From Prauserella rugosa (GTDB lineage: Bacteria; Actinomycetota; Actinomycetes; Mycobacteriales; Pseudonocardiaceae), in contig NZ_JOIJ01000004.1 in the NCBI RefSeq assembly GCF_000719975.1, positions 186,001 to 250,000 of the forward strand: a DNA stretch of 64,000 nucleotides, written 5' to 3'. Below the pieces are notes generated by a model that saw only the letters and a list, made by a program, of their open reading frames with translations, was not told where the DNA came from and made no database searches. Positions 47,171 through 56,504 of this stretch are shown piece by piece (position 1 is the first letter of the stretch; each line of letters starts with the position of its first letter). A program made the position numbers and the translations under genes.

Positions 47171-48238
47171 TCAGCCGGCGCGGCCGACGATGGTGCCGCC
47201 GCGGTCGACGGCGACGACGTCCACGGTCACCGGAGCTTCGCCCAGCACCGCGGACGCCTCGTGCCGCGCCTTCCTCGCCACCAGGTCGCCGAGGTTCAGG
47301 CCCGCCGCGTCGGCGATCTCCCACGCGTGCAACGCCGTGTTGGCGGCGCGGATCGGTTCGGCCAGGTCGTCCCGGCCCGCCTCCTGCGCGATCCGGGCCA
47401 ACAAGCCCAGGTCGACCTGGGAGCGTTTCGAATGCAGGTCCAAATGGCCCGCGGCGAGCTTCGAGAGCTTGGCGAATCCGCCCGCGAGCGTCAGCCTGGG
47501 CACCGGATTCCTGCGCAGGTACTTCAGCACGGCGCCTGCGAAATCGCCCATGTCGAGCAACGCCGTGTCGGGCAGGTCGTAGAGCTCCTGCACGACGCGT
47601 TCCGACGTGGACCCGACCGCACCGGCCACGTGGTCGTGCCCGAGCGCGCGGGCGACGTCGACCCCGCGCCGGATGCTGTCGATCCACGCCGAGCACGAGT
47701 ACGGCACCACCACGCCCGTCGTGCCCAGCACCGACAGTCCGCCGATGATGCCGAGGCGCGGATTCCATGTGTGCCGCGCCATCTCCTCGCCGCCGTCGAT
47801 GGAGATCTCGACGACCACGTCGGCCGGCTCACCGTGGTCGGCGGCGACCCGCTGGACCGCCTCGGTCATGAGGCTGCGCGGCACCGGGTTGATGGCCGGC
47901 TCGCCGACGTCCAGCGGCAGCCCCGGCAGCGTCACCGTCCCGACGCCGGGGCCCGCGCGGAACGTCACCCCGCTGCCCGGCGCTCCGCGCCGCACGGTCG
48001 AGATCACCAGTGCGCCGTGGGTGACGTCCGGATCGTCGCCGGCGTCCTTGACGACCCCGGCGCTGGCCTCGTCGTCGCCGAGCCGTTCGGTGGCCAGGGC
48101 GAACGACGGCCGCCGCCCCTTCGGCAGGCGCACCTCGACCGGGTCGGGAAAGTGCCCGGTCACCAGCGCCGTGTACGCCGCGGTGGTGGCCGCGGTCGCA
48201 CATGCACCGGTCGTCCAGCCGTATCGGAGCTCGGTCAC
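47171..48238 (-). CDS. cbiD: Cobalt-precorrin-5B (C1)-methyltransferase family
   Basis: 355 residues from GTG 48238. CbiD signatures: LRYGWTTGACATAATTAAY, VKDAGDDPDVTHGA, GEPAINPVPRSLM, NPRLGIIGGLSVLGTTGVVVPYS and GGFAKLSKLAAGHLDLHSKRS. CbiD belongs to the oxygen-independent branch, where it methylates C1; here it stands among aerobic-branch genes and no CobF is seen, so it may do the C1 methylation on a cobalt-free intermediate. Divergent from cobK, 61 bp apart. Confidence 0.95.
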   Translation of the reverse strand: MTELRYGWTTGACATAATTAAYTALVTGHFPDPVEVRLPKGRRPSFALATERLGDDEASAGVVKDAGDDPDVTHGALVISTVRRGAPGSGVTFRAGPGVGTVTLPGLPLDVGEPAINPVPRSLMTEAVQRVAADHGEPADVVVEISIDGGEEMARHTWNPRLGIIGGLSVLGTTGVVVPYSCSAWIDSIRRGVDVARALGHDHVAGAVGSTSERVVQELYDLPDTALLDMGDFAGAVLKYLRRNPVPRLTLAGGFAKLSKLAAGHLDLHSKRSQVDLGLLARIAQEAGRDDLAEPIRAANTALHAWEIADAAGLNLGDLVARKARHEASAVLGEAPVTVDVVAVDRGGTIVGRAG

Positions 48239-48299
48239 ACGATCAACTCAGTCACACACTCGCTCGGCCGGGCCAGGCGCTCGGTCACACTGTCGGGTC

Positions 48300-49082
48300 A
48301 TGGACAGTATCGCTCCACGGGTGTTGATCCTCGGCGGCACGTCCGAGGCCCGCGCCCTCGCCGCCGAACTCGTCGACAGGGACGTCGCGGTGACGTCGTC
48401 CCTCGCCGGCAGGGTGGCCGAGCCGCGCCTCCCGAAGGGTGACATCCGAGTGGGTGGTTTCGGCGGACCAGAGGGGCTCGCGCGCTGGCTCGCCGACCAC
48501 CGCGTCGTCGCCGTCGTCGACGCCACGCACCCGTTCGCCGAGCGGATCTCCTCGTCCGCGGCCGTCGCCGCGACCAGCGCCGACGTGCCGGTGCTGCGCC
48601 TGGAACGCCCCGGGTGGAGCCAGGGACCCGGCGACGACTGGCACTGGGCCGACACGTTGGCCGATGCGGCACGCATGCTGCCCGAGCTCGGCACGCGGGC
48701 GTTTCTCACCAGCGGCAGGCAGGGCCTGGCCGAGTTCGCCGGTCTCGACATGTGGATGCTCGCGCGCTGCGTCGATCCCCCCGAACCGCCGTTGCCTGCC
48801 CGCCTCGAGGTGATCCTGTCGCGCGGGCCCTACCGCGTCGAGGATGAGGCCGACCTGCTGCGCAGGCACCGCATCGACGTGCTGGTCACCAAGGACAGCG
48901 GTGGTGCGATGACCGAGGCGAAGTTGACCGCCGCACGTGAGGCGGGCATTCCGGTCATCGTGGTGCGCCGTCCGCCGCGCCCGGCGATGCCCCGTGTGGA
49001 CGATGTGAAATCCGCCGTGCGCTGGGTTGTCCCGCACATGAACGGCCATCCCCACGACAGCCCGTCGGGGAGCTCCCGCTAG
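48300..49082 (+). CDS. cobK: Precorrin-6A reductase
   Basis: 260 residues from ATG 48300. CobK/CbiJ family: VLILGGTSEARALAAELVDR, DATHPFAERIS, LRLERPGW, FLTSGRQGLAEFA, ILSRGPYRVEDE and VLVTKDSGGAMTEAKLTAAREAGIPVIVVRRP. It reduces precorrin-6A to precorrin-6B with NADPH. The 61-bp gap to cbiD contains two CGGTCACAC copies. Confidence 0.95.
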   Translation: MDSIAPRVLILGGTSEARALAAELVDRDVAVTSSLAGRVAEPRLPKGDIRVGGFGGPEGLARWLADHRVVAVVDATHPFAERISSSAAVAATSADVPVLRLERPGWSQGPGDDWHWADTLADAARMLPELGTRAFLTSGRQGLAEFAGLDMWMLARCVDPPEPPLPARLEVILSRGPYRVEDEADLLRRHRIDVLVTKDSGGAMTEAKLTAAREAGIPVIVVRRPPRPAMPRVDDVKSAVRWVVPHMNGHPHDSPSGSSR

Positions 49083-49093
49083 CGTGACGTCCG

Positions 49094-52000
49094 ATGTGCC
49101 CAGCGATCTCGACTTCGATGGACAAATCCGGCGACACCCCGGAGGAATCCGGCACGCCCACCGAATCCCCCCGTCCACGCGCGAACTCCCAGAAGAAGTG
49201 GCTCGCCACGATCCTGGGCCTCATCGCCGCCGTGTGCGCGATCGCCTATCCGTTCCTGCCGGTCGTGCAGGACACGGCGCGGATCACGTGGCCGAACGGT
49301 GGCGACACCGAACAGGTCAACGCGCCACTGGCCGGGTACTGGGCACAGGAACTGAGCGCCGAGATCCCGTGCGAGACGGTGCGATCGGTGGACCAGCGCG
49401 GCGCAGGCGAATCCACCCTCCTGTCGACCGTCCCGCCCGAGCGGCTGGAGAACGGCGCCGGGCTGCAACTGCGGGTCAACGACAACACCCTCATCGCCTC
49501 GAGCCGCGGTGAGCAGGTCGCACGGCAACCGCTGCCGGCAGGCGACTGCTCGATCACGGTCCAGTCGACGGCGGAGCGCACCGCACTGTCGGTTGCGGGC
49601 ACGCCGGTGTACTCCGAGGACGGCGACGTGCGCCCGCGCGTGGTGGGCATCTACTCGTCCATCGAGTCGGGGCAGGACCCGGTCGACGGGCTGAGTGTGT
49701 CGATCACGCCCGACACCCGGTACCAGTCCGAGGCGACCGTGGTGAAGCTCGTCGTCGGCGGGGTCGGCGTCGTGGCGCTCATCGCGTGCCTGTTCTTCGT
49801 CAACCGGCTCGACCGCGGCTTCGCCAGACGCGCCCCGCGCTGGGCTCCCGTCGGCTGGTGGCGGCTGACCGGCCGCGACGCCGTCGTGCTCGGCGTGCTC
49901 GGCGTCTGGGTGTTCATCGGCCCGGTGACCGCCGATGACGGCTACATCCTGTCGATGGCCAGAGTCGCCGAGGACGCCGGCTATCTCACCAACTACCACC
50001 GATGGTTCGGCGTCGCGGAGGCGCCGTTCGGCTGGTTCTACCACGTCTACGAGGCGATGGCGCAGGTCAGCACGGTCGCCCCGTGGATCCGACTACCGTC
50101 GTTCCTGCTCGGCGTGCTCAGCTGGCTGTTGATCAGCCGCGAGGTGATGCCGCGGCTGGGCATGGCGGTGCGGTCGAGCCGTGCCGCCGGGTGGGCCGCG
50201 GCGATGGTCTTCCTCGTGTGGTGGATGACCTACAACACCGGTACGCGCCCCGAGCCGGTCGCCGCGCTCGGTTCGCTGCTGGCCATCTGCGCCGTGGAAC
50301 GCGCACTGGTCACCCGTCGCCTCCTGCCGGTGTGCCTGGGACTACTGGCCGCCGCGTTCACGCTCGCGGCCACCCCGACCGGCCTGATCGCCGTCGCCCC
50401 GTTCCTCGTCGCCGCGAAGCCGCTGTTCCAGCTGTTGCGCCAGCGCGCCCGCGACAACGGGTGGCTGCCCGTGCTCGGCCCGATCGCCGGGTCGGGGCTG
50501 CTCGTGCTGTTCGTCGTGTTCGCCGACCAGACCTTCGCGACGGTGATGGAGGGCACGCGGCTGCGCACCGAGGTCGGCCCGAGCCTGTCGTGGTTCCAGG
50601 AGCTCAACCGCTACCAGCTGCTGTTCGCCGACTCCGCCGACGGCTCGGCCACCCGCCGGTTCCCCGTGCTGCTGCTGTTGCTGTGCACGGCGGCCTGCCT
50701 GGCGGTGCTGCTGCGCAGGAGCCGCATCAAGGGTGCCGCGCTCGGCCCGAGCAGGCGGCTGATCGGCACCACGGCCGTCTTCTTCCTGATGATGGCCCTC
50801 ACGCCCACGAAGTTCACGCACCACTTCGGTGCGTTCGCCGCCGTGGGCGGTGCGATGGCGGCGCTGACGGCGCTGGCGGTCAGCGCGTCGGTGTTGCGTT
50901 CCCGGCGGAACCAGGCGCTGTTCGTCGCGGGGCTGCTCGGTGTCGCGGCACTCGCGCTGACCGGGCCGAACGCCTACTGGTTCATCTCCCGGCTCGGCGT
51001 GCCGTGGTGGAACATGGCGCCGGAGCTGTTCGGCATCAAGCTCTCCACGGTGCTGCTCGCCGGTGCGGCGCTGTTCGCGCTGTACGCCTTCATCGAGAAC
51101 ATCCGGGCTCGCTCGCCCGAGGAGTCGATGATCTCGCAGCATCGCAAGCTGTACCGCGGTTCACTGGCGTTCGTCGTCGTGAGCGGTCTGTTCGTGGCCG
51201 CCGAGATCGGGTCGATGGCCAAGGCCATCCACGAACAGCGCGACACGTACTCGTTCGGCAAGGCCAACGTCGAACACCTCACCGGCTCCAGCTGCGGTCT
51301 CGGCGACTACGTGATGGTCGAACGCGACCCGGTCTCGAGCATGCTGAAGCGCCTCCCGCCGCCGCAGCAGCGCACGGCCCCGGTGCAGCAGGAACAGCAG
51401 CAGGACGGCAACCGGCCCGAGCAGCTGCCGCGGCCGCAGGAGAACAACGGTCCGACGCAGGCGGGCTTCCACAACCGTCCGCTCGGCGACAGCGACGCCC
51501 TCTCCGATCCGCCGCACGGCTTCACGCCCGAGTCGGTGCCGATGTGGAGCAGCTACAACGAGGTCGCCAACCCGACCGGCGAGCTGCGCACCGACTGGTT
51601 CGGCCTCGGCGAGCGCAAGAAGGGCGACCAGGTCGTCGTGTCGGCCTACGCCCCCGGCGGCAAGGCCACGCAGGTGGGGCTGGAGTTCGGCAGGCAGTCG
51701 CCGCAGGGCTTCGAGGTCGTCGGCACCGAGACGGTGCTGAGCTCGGGCGACGGGGGCGGCGAGTGGAAGGACCTGCGGCTGAACCTCGACGACGCCCCGG
51801 AGCAGGCCACGGCCGTCCGGGTGGTCGCGAACGACGACGACCTCACCGAGGACGGCTGGGTCGCCGTGACCGCCCCGCGCGTGCCGACGTTCACCACGCT
51901 CACCGAACGCGTCGGCGACGCCCCGGTCTACATCGACTGGCCCGCCTCGTTCGTCTACCCGTGCCTCAACCCGATGAAGATCCGCAACGGCATCTACGAG

Positions 52001-52285
52001 ATGCCCGAGTACCGGATCATCTCCGAGCCGCTGGCCAACGAGTCCAACATCGCCAGCAGCCAGGGCGGCGGTCCGATCGGCAACCTCGAGGAGGTCGCCG
52101 ACGAGCCTGAGGTGCCCAGCTTCGTCAAGGGCAACCCGAGCCAGCCGTGGGGCTCGCTGTACGAGATCCGGCCGTACGTCCAGGGCACCGAGCCGACAGT
52201 GGAGACGGGCCAGGAGACCTTGTGGGGTTGGGAGTCGCCCAGCCCCGGCCCGCAGCAGCCGGACGGCTCGACGAAGAGCAGGTGA
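49094..52285 (+). CDS. Cell-wall arabinosyltransferase (EmbA/B/C family)
   Basis: 1063 residues from ATG 49094 (ATG 49118 is possible; neither has a clear ribosome site). After a short cytoplasmic start and helix comes an external domain, then a multi-helix GT-C region with the acidic catalytic pair in TADDGYIL (about Asp280-Asp281), and a C-terminal external carbohydrate-binding domain after a Gln/Pro-rich linker (about 750-790). Emb proteins add arabinofuranose from decaprenyl-phosphoarabinose to arabinan of the cell wall and are the ethambutol target. A single copy is seen here, between cobalamin units. Followed by a strong hairpin. Confidence 0.92.
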   Translation: MCPAISTSMDKSGDTPEESGTPTESPRPRANSQKKWLATILGLIAAVCAIAYPFLPVVQDTARITWPNGGDTEQVNAPLAGYWAQELSAEIPCETVRSVDQRGAGESTLLSTVPPERLENGAGLQLRVNDNTLIASSRGEQVARQPLPAGDCSITVQSTAERTALSVAGTPVYSEDGDVRPRVVGIYSSIESGQDPVDGLSVSITPDTRYQSEATVVKLVVGGVGVVALIACLFFVNRLDRGFARRAPRWAPVGWWRLTGRDAVVLGVLGVWVFIGPVTADDGYILSMARVAEDAGYLTNYHRWFGVAEAPFGWFYHVYEAMAQVSTVAPWIRLPSFLLGVLSWLLISREVMPRLGMAVRSSRAAGWAAAMVFLVWWMTYNTGTRPEPVAALGSLLAICAVERALVTRRLLPVCLGLLAAAFTLAATPTGLIAVAPFLVAAKPLFQLLRQRARDNGWLPVLGPIAGSGLLVLFVVFADQTFATVMEGTRLRTEVGPSLSWFQELNRYQLLFADSADGSATRRFPVLLLLLCTAACLAVLLRRSRIKGAALGPSRRLIGTTAVFFLMMALTPTKFTHHFGAFAAVGGAMAALTALAVSASVLRSRRNQALFVAGLLGVAALALTGPNAYWFISRLGVPWWNMAPELFGIKLSTVLLAGAALFALYAFIENIRARSPEESMISQHRKLYRGSLAFVVVSGLFVAAEIGSMAKAIHEQRDTYSFGKANVEHLTGSSCGLGDYVMVERDPVSSMLKRLPPPQQRTAPVQQEQQQDGNRPEQLPRPQENNGPTQAGFHNRPLGDSDALSDPPHGFTPESVPMWSSYNEVANPTGELRTDWFGLGERKKGDQVVVSAYAPGGKATQVGLEFGRQSPQGFEVVGTETVLSSGDGGGEWKDLRLNLDDAPEQATAVRVVANDDDLTEDGWVAVTAPRVPTFTTLTERVGDAPVYIDWPASFVYPCLNPMKIRNGIYEMPEYRIISEPLANESNIASSQGGGPIGNLEEVADEPEVPSFVKGNPSQPWGSLYEIRPYVQGTEPTVETGQETLWGWESPSPGPQQPDGSTKSR

Positions 52286-52320
52286 GCCGGAGCAGGTAGG
52301 CCCCGCGAGGGCGGTGCACC

Positions 52321-52367
52321 GACATGAGTGAGGGCACCGGATCGGATCCGGTGCCCTCACTCATGTC
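52321..52367. terminator. Bidirectional hairpin between emb and the nitroreductase
   Basis: Perfect 22-bp arms (52321-52342 and 52346-52367) with a 3-nt loop between convergent genes. The right arm includes the nitroreductase stop codon (52361-52363). Confidence 0.9.
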
Positions 52368-52897
52368 CAGGTGAGAAGGTCGGCCACCGCGTGTCTGCCC
52401 GTCGGTACCGCCGACGTACCCACCGGAGCGTCGACCTCGCGCGCGCGGCCGACCGACAGGGCGTGCTCGGCGCGCCACCCGGACCCGATACCGAGCAGGT
52501 CGGCGACCGTGTCCACGTTGTCGTCGGGATAAAACGTCGCCAGGCACGTGTCGTAGCCGCAGGCGGCGGCCGCGAGGATCAGCGACTGCGCGACCCTGCC
52601 GAGGTCGAAGGCGGTGTCGCGGAATCCGTTCTCGCGGCCCACCACGACGAGCACCAGCGGCGCACCGGCGAGGTGCCGCGCGTAGGCGCCGCACGCGGCC
52701 AGCCGGGCACGCAGTTCCGCATCGGTGACGGCGACGAACCGCCACGGCTGGCGATTGCGGGCCGAACCCGTCCGCCTCGCGACGTCGATCATGCGCTCGA
52801 CGTCCGTACGCGGAACCGGTTCGTCGCTGAACCGGCGCCGCGAGGGCCTGCCGACGAGGTCCCGCAGTGCGTCCAGCGAGTCGGAGCCCGACGTCAT
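52361..52897 (-). CDS. Nitroreductase-family flavoprotein in the cobalamin operon
   Basis: 178 residues. FMN-binding signatures SRRRFSDEPVPRTDVERMIDVARRTGSARNRQPWRFVAV and AQSLILAAAACGYDTCLATFYP are those of small nitroreductases. It follows cobIJ by 13 bp, so it is the fourth gene of cobG-cobH-cobIJ. It lacks the N-terminal region and the VGFMQPW-type segment I associate with BluB (dimethylbenzimidazole synthase), so I do not call it bluB. A flavin-dependent reduction in corrin synthesis, for example of cobalt before adenosylation, is a plausible but unproven role. Confidence 0.8.
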   Translation of the reverse strand: MTSGSDSLDALRDLVGRPSRRRFSDEPVPRTDVERMIDVARRTGSARNRQPWRFVAVTDAELRARLAACGAYARHLAGAPLVLVVVGRENGFRDTAFDLGRVAQSLILAAAACGYDTCLATFYPDDNVDTVADLLGIGSGWRAEHALSVGRAREVDAPVGTSAVPTGRHAVADLLTWT

Positions 52898-52910
52898 CGC
52901 ACGTGCCCGG

Positions 52911-54443
52911 TCACTCGTAGCTGCGTGGTGTCCACACGACGTGGGTGTCGCCGGGTCCCGTCCGCACCTGCGTGCGGGAGGAGCCGACGATGAGCAGGCA
53001 GCGCATGTCGACCTCGGCGGGATCGAACCCGCCGAGCGTGTCGACCCGCACCGATTCCTCGGGACCGCCCACGTCGCGGGCGATCACGACCGGTGTCTCG
53101 GCCCCGCGGTGGCGCAGGAGCACGTCCCTGGCGGTCGCCAGCTGGGTCGTGCGGCTCTTCGACGCCGGGTTGTACAGCGCCACGGCCAGGTCGGCCGCGC
53201 CGATCGCGTCGAGCCTGCGTTCGATGATCTCCCACGGCTTCAGCCGGTCCGACAGCGACACCACGGCGAAGTCGTGGCCGAGCGGTGCGCCCACGCGGGA
53301 GGCCGCGGCCTGCGCCGCCGTCACGCCGGGCACCACCCGCACCGAGACGTCGGCGAACTCGGGCGCCTCGGCCTGTTCGAACACGGCCGAGGCCATCGCG
53401 AACACGCCGGGGTCACCGGAGGACACGACCGCGACCCGGGCGCCGCCGGCAGCCAGCTGCAGGGCCTCCCGTGCCCGGTCCGCCTCGACCCGGTTGCCGG
53501 AGGCGTGCCGCTGCTGTCCCGCGCGCTGTGGCACCTTCGCGACGTACGGGCCGTAGCCGACGATGTGCTCGGCCGCCTTCAGCGCCTCGTCCGCCTCCGG
53601 GGTGAGCCACTCCGGGCCCGCGGGCCCGAGTCCGACGACCACGACGTCGCCCGCCACCTCGCCTGCCGCCTCGGAAGCCGGGGCGGGGGCCTCGTCGGCT
53701 CCGGACGTGCGTGCGGCGTACGCCGGGCTCGGCACGACGGCCAACGAGAAGTACGGCACCGTCTCGGGGTCGACGTCGGCGAGCGGCTCGACCCGCTGTG
53801 CCTGCCAGCTCGCACGCTCCACGTAGAACGCCTCGTCGAGCCGTCCCGACTCGGTGAGCGCCTCGTGCACCGCGCCGAACGTCCGCCCGAGCTTCAGCAC
53901 CGCGGCGGCCTCGGTGTCGGCGAGCCTGCGCGCCAGCTCGGGGGCAGGCAGCGTGCCGGGCAGCAGGGTGAGGACCTCGTCGCGCTGCACCAACGGGCGG
54001 CCGAGCTCGGCCGAGGCGCCGCTGACCGACGTCACGCCGGGCACGACGTGCGCCTCGTACCGGTCGGCCAGGCGTTCGTGCATGTACATGTAGGAGCCGT
54101 AGAAGAACGGGTCGCCCTCGCACAGCAGCACCACGTCGCGGCCCTCGTCGAGGTGTTCGGCCAGGCGCTTCGCGGCGAGCTCGTAGAACTCGGCGATGGC
54201 TCCCTCGTAGCCGCCCGGATGGTTGGTCGTCTCCGTGGTGACCGGGTACATGAGCCGCTCCTCGAGCTGGCCCTCACGCAGGTACGGCTCGGCGACCGAC
54301 CGCGCGATGCTGCGGCCGTGCCGCGCGCAGTGGTAGGCGATGACGTCGGCGCCGCCGATCAGCCGGGCCGCCTTGACCGTCACGAGCTCCGGATCACCCG
54401 GCCCGAGGCCGACGCCGTAGAGCACACCGGTACGGGACGTCAC
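52911..54443 (-). CDS. cobIJ: Fused precorrin-2 C20- and precorrin-3B C17-methyltransferase
   Basis: 510 residues from GTG 54443 with AAGGAGGAG upstream. Residues 1-245 are CobI ([69 protein letters not shown]); after an Ala/Glu-rich linker, 265-510 are CobJ ([70 protein letters not shown]). Both steps use SAM. CobIJ fusions are usual in actinobacteria. GTGA overlap with cobH. Confidence 0.96.
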   Translation of the reverse strand: MTSRTGVLYGVGLGPGDPELVTVKAARLIGGADVIAYHCARHGRSIARSVAEPYLREGQLEERLMYPVTTETTNHPGGYEGAIAEFYELAAKRLAEHLDEGRDVVLLCEGDPFFYGSYMYMHERLADRYEAHVVPGVTSVSGASAELGRPLVQRDEVLTLLPGTLPAPELARRLADTEAAAVLKLGRTFGAVHEALTESGRLDEAFYVERASWQAQRVEPLADVDPETVPYFSLAVVPSPAYAARTSGADEAPAPASEAAGEVAGDVVVVGLGPAGPEWLTPEADEALKAAEHIVGYGPYVAKVPQRAGQQRHASGNRVEADRAREALQLAAGGARVAVVSSGDPGVFAMASAVFEQAEAPEFADVSVRVVPGVTAAQAAASRVGAPLGHDFAVVSLSDRLKPWEIIERRLDAIGAADLAVALYNPASKSRTTQLATARDVLLRHRGAETPVVIARDVGGPEESVRVDTLGGFDPAEVDMRCLLIVGSSRTQVRTGPGDTHVVWTPRSYE

Positions 54444-55069
54444 AGGATCTCCTCCTTGGTGGCGAGCGCGTTGACCGCGGCCACGGCCATCGCGCTGCCG
54501 CCCCGTCGTCCGCGCAGGGCGAGGTACGGCGCGGGCGCGCGGGTGATGAGCAGGTCCTTGGACTCGACCGCGCCGACGAATCCGACGGGTACGCCGATGA
54601 TCGCCGCGGGTTTGCCCACCCCCTCGTTGATCAGTTCGAGCAGGCGGAACAACGCGGTCGGCGCGTTCCCGATGGCCACCACCGAGCCGGGAAGGCGGTC
54701 TCGCCAGAGTTCGAGTGCGGCAGCCGAACGCGTGGTGTTGAGCTGTTCGGCCAGGTGCGGGACGCGTTCGTCGGACAGCGTGCAGACGACCTCGTTGTCG
54801 GCGGGCAACCGCTTGCGCGTGATGCCGCTGGCGATCATGTTCGCATCGCACAGGATCGGCGCGCCTGCTTCGAGCGCGCCGCGGGCCGCGTCGACGACGT
54901 CGAGGCTGTAGGCCAGATCGTCCACGAGATCGGTCATCCCGCAGGTGTGGATCATCCGCACCGCCACCCCTGCGATGTCGTCGGGCAGCACGGCGAGATC
55001 GGCCTCCTCCCGGATCATGGCGAACGAGTGTCGGTAGATCTCCGCGCCGTCGCGGATGTAGTCGATCAC
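54440..55069 (-). CDS. cobH: Precorrin-8X methylmutase
   Basis: 209 residues from GTG 55069. CobH/Cbi[42 protein letters not shown] (catalytic His), [39 protein letters not shown] and [15 protein letters not shown]. It moves a methyl group from C11 to C12 to give hydrogenobyrinic acid. Overlaps both neighbours by 4 bp. Confidence 0.97.
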   Translation of the reverse strand: MIDYIRDGAEIYRHSFAMIREEADLAVLPDDIAGVAVRMIHTCGMTDLVDDLAYSLDVVDAARGALEAGAPILCDANMIASGITRKRLPADNEVVCTLSDERVPHLAEQLNTTRSAAALELWRDRLPGSVVAIGNAPTALFRLLELINEGVGKPAAIIGVPVGFVGAVESKDLLITRAPAPYLALRGRRGGSAMAVAAVNALATKEEIL

Positions 55070-56325
55070 TGCTGTCCTTCCCGTGTCGTGCGGTCGTGTG
55101 CCTGCGCGGACAGGGCCTCGGCGACCCGGTCGAGCCCGACGAACGTACCCCCGACGTGGTAACCGCCCTCCGCGGCGACCACGTCGATGTGAGATCCGCC
55201 CGGTCGGCCGCACCGCCGCGAACACCCTGCGAAGTGGGCCACGGCGCCGGGCAGACCCCGCCGGGCCAGCTCCGCGGTCACCGCCGTCGCGTCGCCACGC
55301 ACGTCGGCGTGCGATTTGGCGCAGTGCGGCGCACCGATGCAGGCGCTCACCCCGAGTAGCGGGTCCGCCGGATCGACGACCAGATCCGAGTATCGACCGG
55401 CCAGCGCCGCCGCGGAGGTGTCGTGCACCACGACGGTCCGCCACGGCGTGACGGTGAGCGCCGACCCCGCCCCGCCCAGTCCGCGCAGCGTGTCCGCCGT
55501 CAGCTCACCCAGCCGCGGGGCGACCACCACCACGTCGTCGCGGCCGTCGACCGGTCCGACGAACGGGACGGGACGGGGCTCGCCCTGCGCTGGTTCGGTC
55601 GGTGCTGGTTCGGTCGGTGCTGGTTCGGGAGTCTGCTCGGCCGTGGCCTCGGTCCGCATGGCATCGACGACGGGCGCGGGGTCGAGCTCGCGCAGCCGCC
55701 ACGCCGCGCCGCGGGACTCCTCGAAGGCGCGGGCGCCCGCCACCAGCGCCGCTACGGCTCGCCCGCGGGGCACCCGCAGTCCGGTGTCGGCCCCCGCGGT
55801 GAGCAGCGCGCCGGTGTCGGATGTCACCGCGTGCCAGCACAGATCGGCGTCGGGTGCGACGTCGCCGCGCCCGTCGTCGAGGGCGAACAGGAACCGGCCC
55901 GGCAACCCCGTGAGATCGGCCGACGCGCACAGCGCGTGGTCGAGATCGCGCACCAGATCGCGCACGTCCGCCACGCCCCCGTGCACACCCGACAGGGGCG
56001 AGCCGAGGATGTTGCGGATCCGCTCACGGGCAGGGGACGGCAACAGCCCGGCCGCCGACAGGCGGGTGACCAGTGCGTCGACGTCGCGCACCGCGCGCAG
56101 CTGGAGGTTCGCGCGCGAGGTCAGGTGGATCCGTCCGTCACCGAGCTCGGCCGCGCACGCCGCGACCGCGACCGCCTGCTCGGGCGACAGCGCACCGCCG
56201 GGCAGGCGAATGCGCGCGAGCGGCCCGTCCGCGGCCTCATGGGTGGCCAGCACCCCGGGACACGCGTCGGCTCGCATCCTGCCCCGCCCCTCGCCGGGGA
56301 GGCGCTCTGCTGGTGACGTCGACAT
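55066..56325 (-). CDS. cobG: Precorrin-3B synthase
   Basis: 419 residues from ATG 56325. Sulfite/nitrite-reductase-like protein with [12 protein letters not shown] and the 4Fe-4S cysteines in [13 protein letters not shown] and [14 protein letters not shown]. CobG uses O2 for ring contraction chemistry (hydroxylation and lactone formation), marking the oxygen-dependent pathway. A linker repeat [17 protein letters not shown] is coded by 15-bp tandem repeats (about 55592-55628). First gene of cobG-cobH-cobIJ-nitroreductase. Confidence 0.93.
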   Translation of the reverse strand: MSTSPAERLPGEGRGRMRADACPGVLATHEAADGPLARIRLPGGALSPEQAVAVAACAAELGDGRIHLTSRANLQLRAVRDVDALVTRLSAAGLLPSPARERIRNILGSPLSGVHGGVADVRDLVRDLDHALCASADLTGLPGRFLFALDDGRGDVAPDADLCWHAVTSDTGALLTAGADTGLRVPRGRAVAALVAGARAFEESRGAAWRLRELDPAPVVDAMRTEATAEQTPEPAPTEPAPTEPAQGEPRPVPFVGPVDGRDDVVVVAPRLGELTADTLRGLGGAGSALTVTPWRTVVVHDTSAAALAGRYSDLVVDPADPLLGVSACIGAPHCAKSHADVRGDATAVTAELARRGLPGAVAHFAGCSRRCGRPGGSHIDVVAAEGGYHVGGTFVGLDRVAEALSAQAHDRTTREGQQ

Positions 56326-56389
56326 GGCCCACACCCTATGCACGGCCCCCGACGCCCGAGGAGCTCAACGCAGGACCGCGCACGGCAGC

Positions 56390-56416
56390 GCGTCGCGAAC
56401 GGTCCGTTCGCAACGC
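56390..56416. promoter_or_regulatory. 27-bp dyad between divergent cobG and cobN
   Basis: Arms GCGTCGCGAACGG and CCGTTCGCAACGC (12 of 13 matching) around a central T. It lies in the middle of the 179-bp intergenic region and is the right size for a dimeric repressor site. Further toward cobN a TTGACG (about 56456) could be a -35 element. No riboswitch core was found here. Confidence 0.45.
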
Positions 56417-56504
56417 GGCTCCCAGGTCAGCGCTGTCAAGCGCAGAACGTCACCTTGACGTCGTCACCGGGGCCCCGGAGAGTGAGCCGCGAGGAGGAAA
56501 TTCT

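Noticed and set aside
52361..52897. Calling the nitroreductase bluB
   Set aside because: It is shorter, and lacks the BluB-type N-terminus and VGFMQPW-like segment; context alone is not enough.
56326..56504. Second cobalamin riboswitch before cobN
   Set aside because: No GCCACTG-type B12 box on either strand of this gap.
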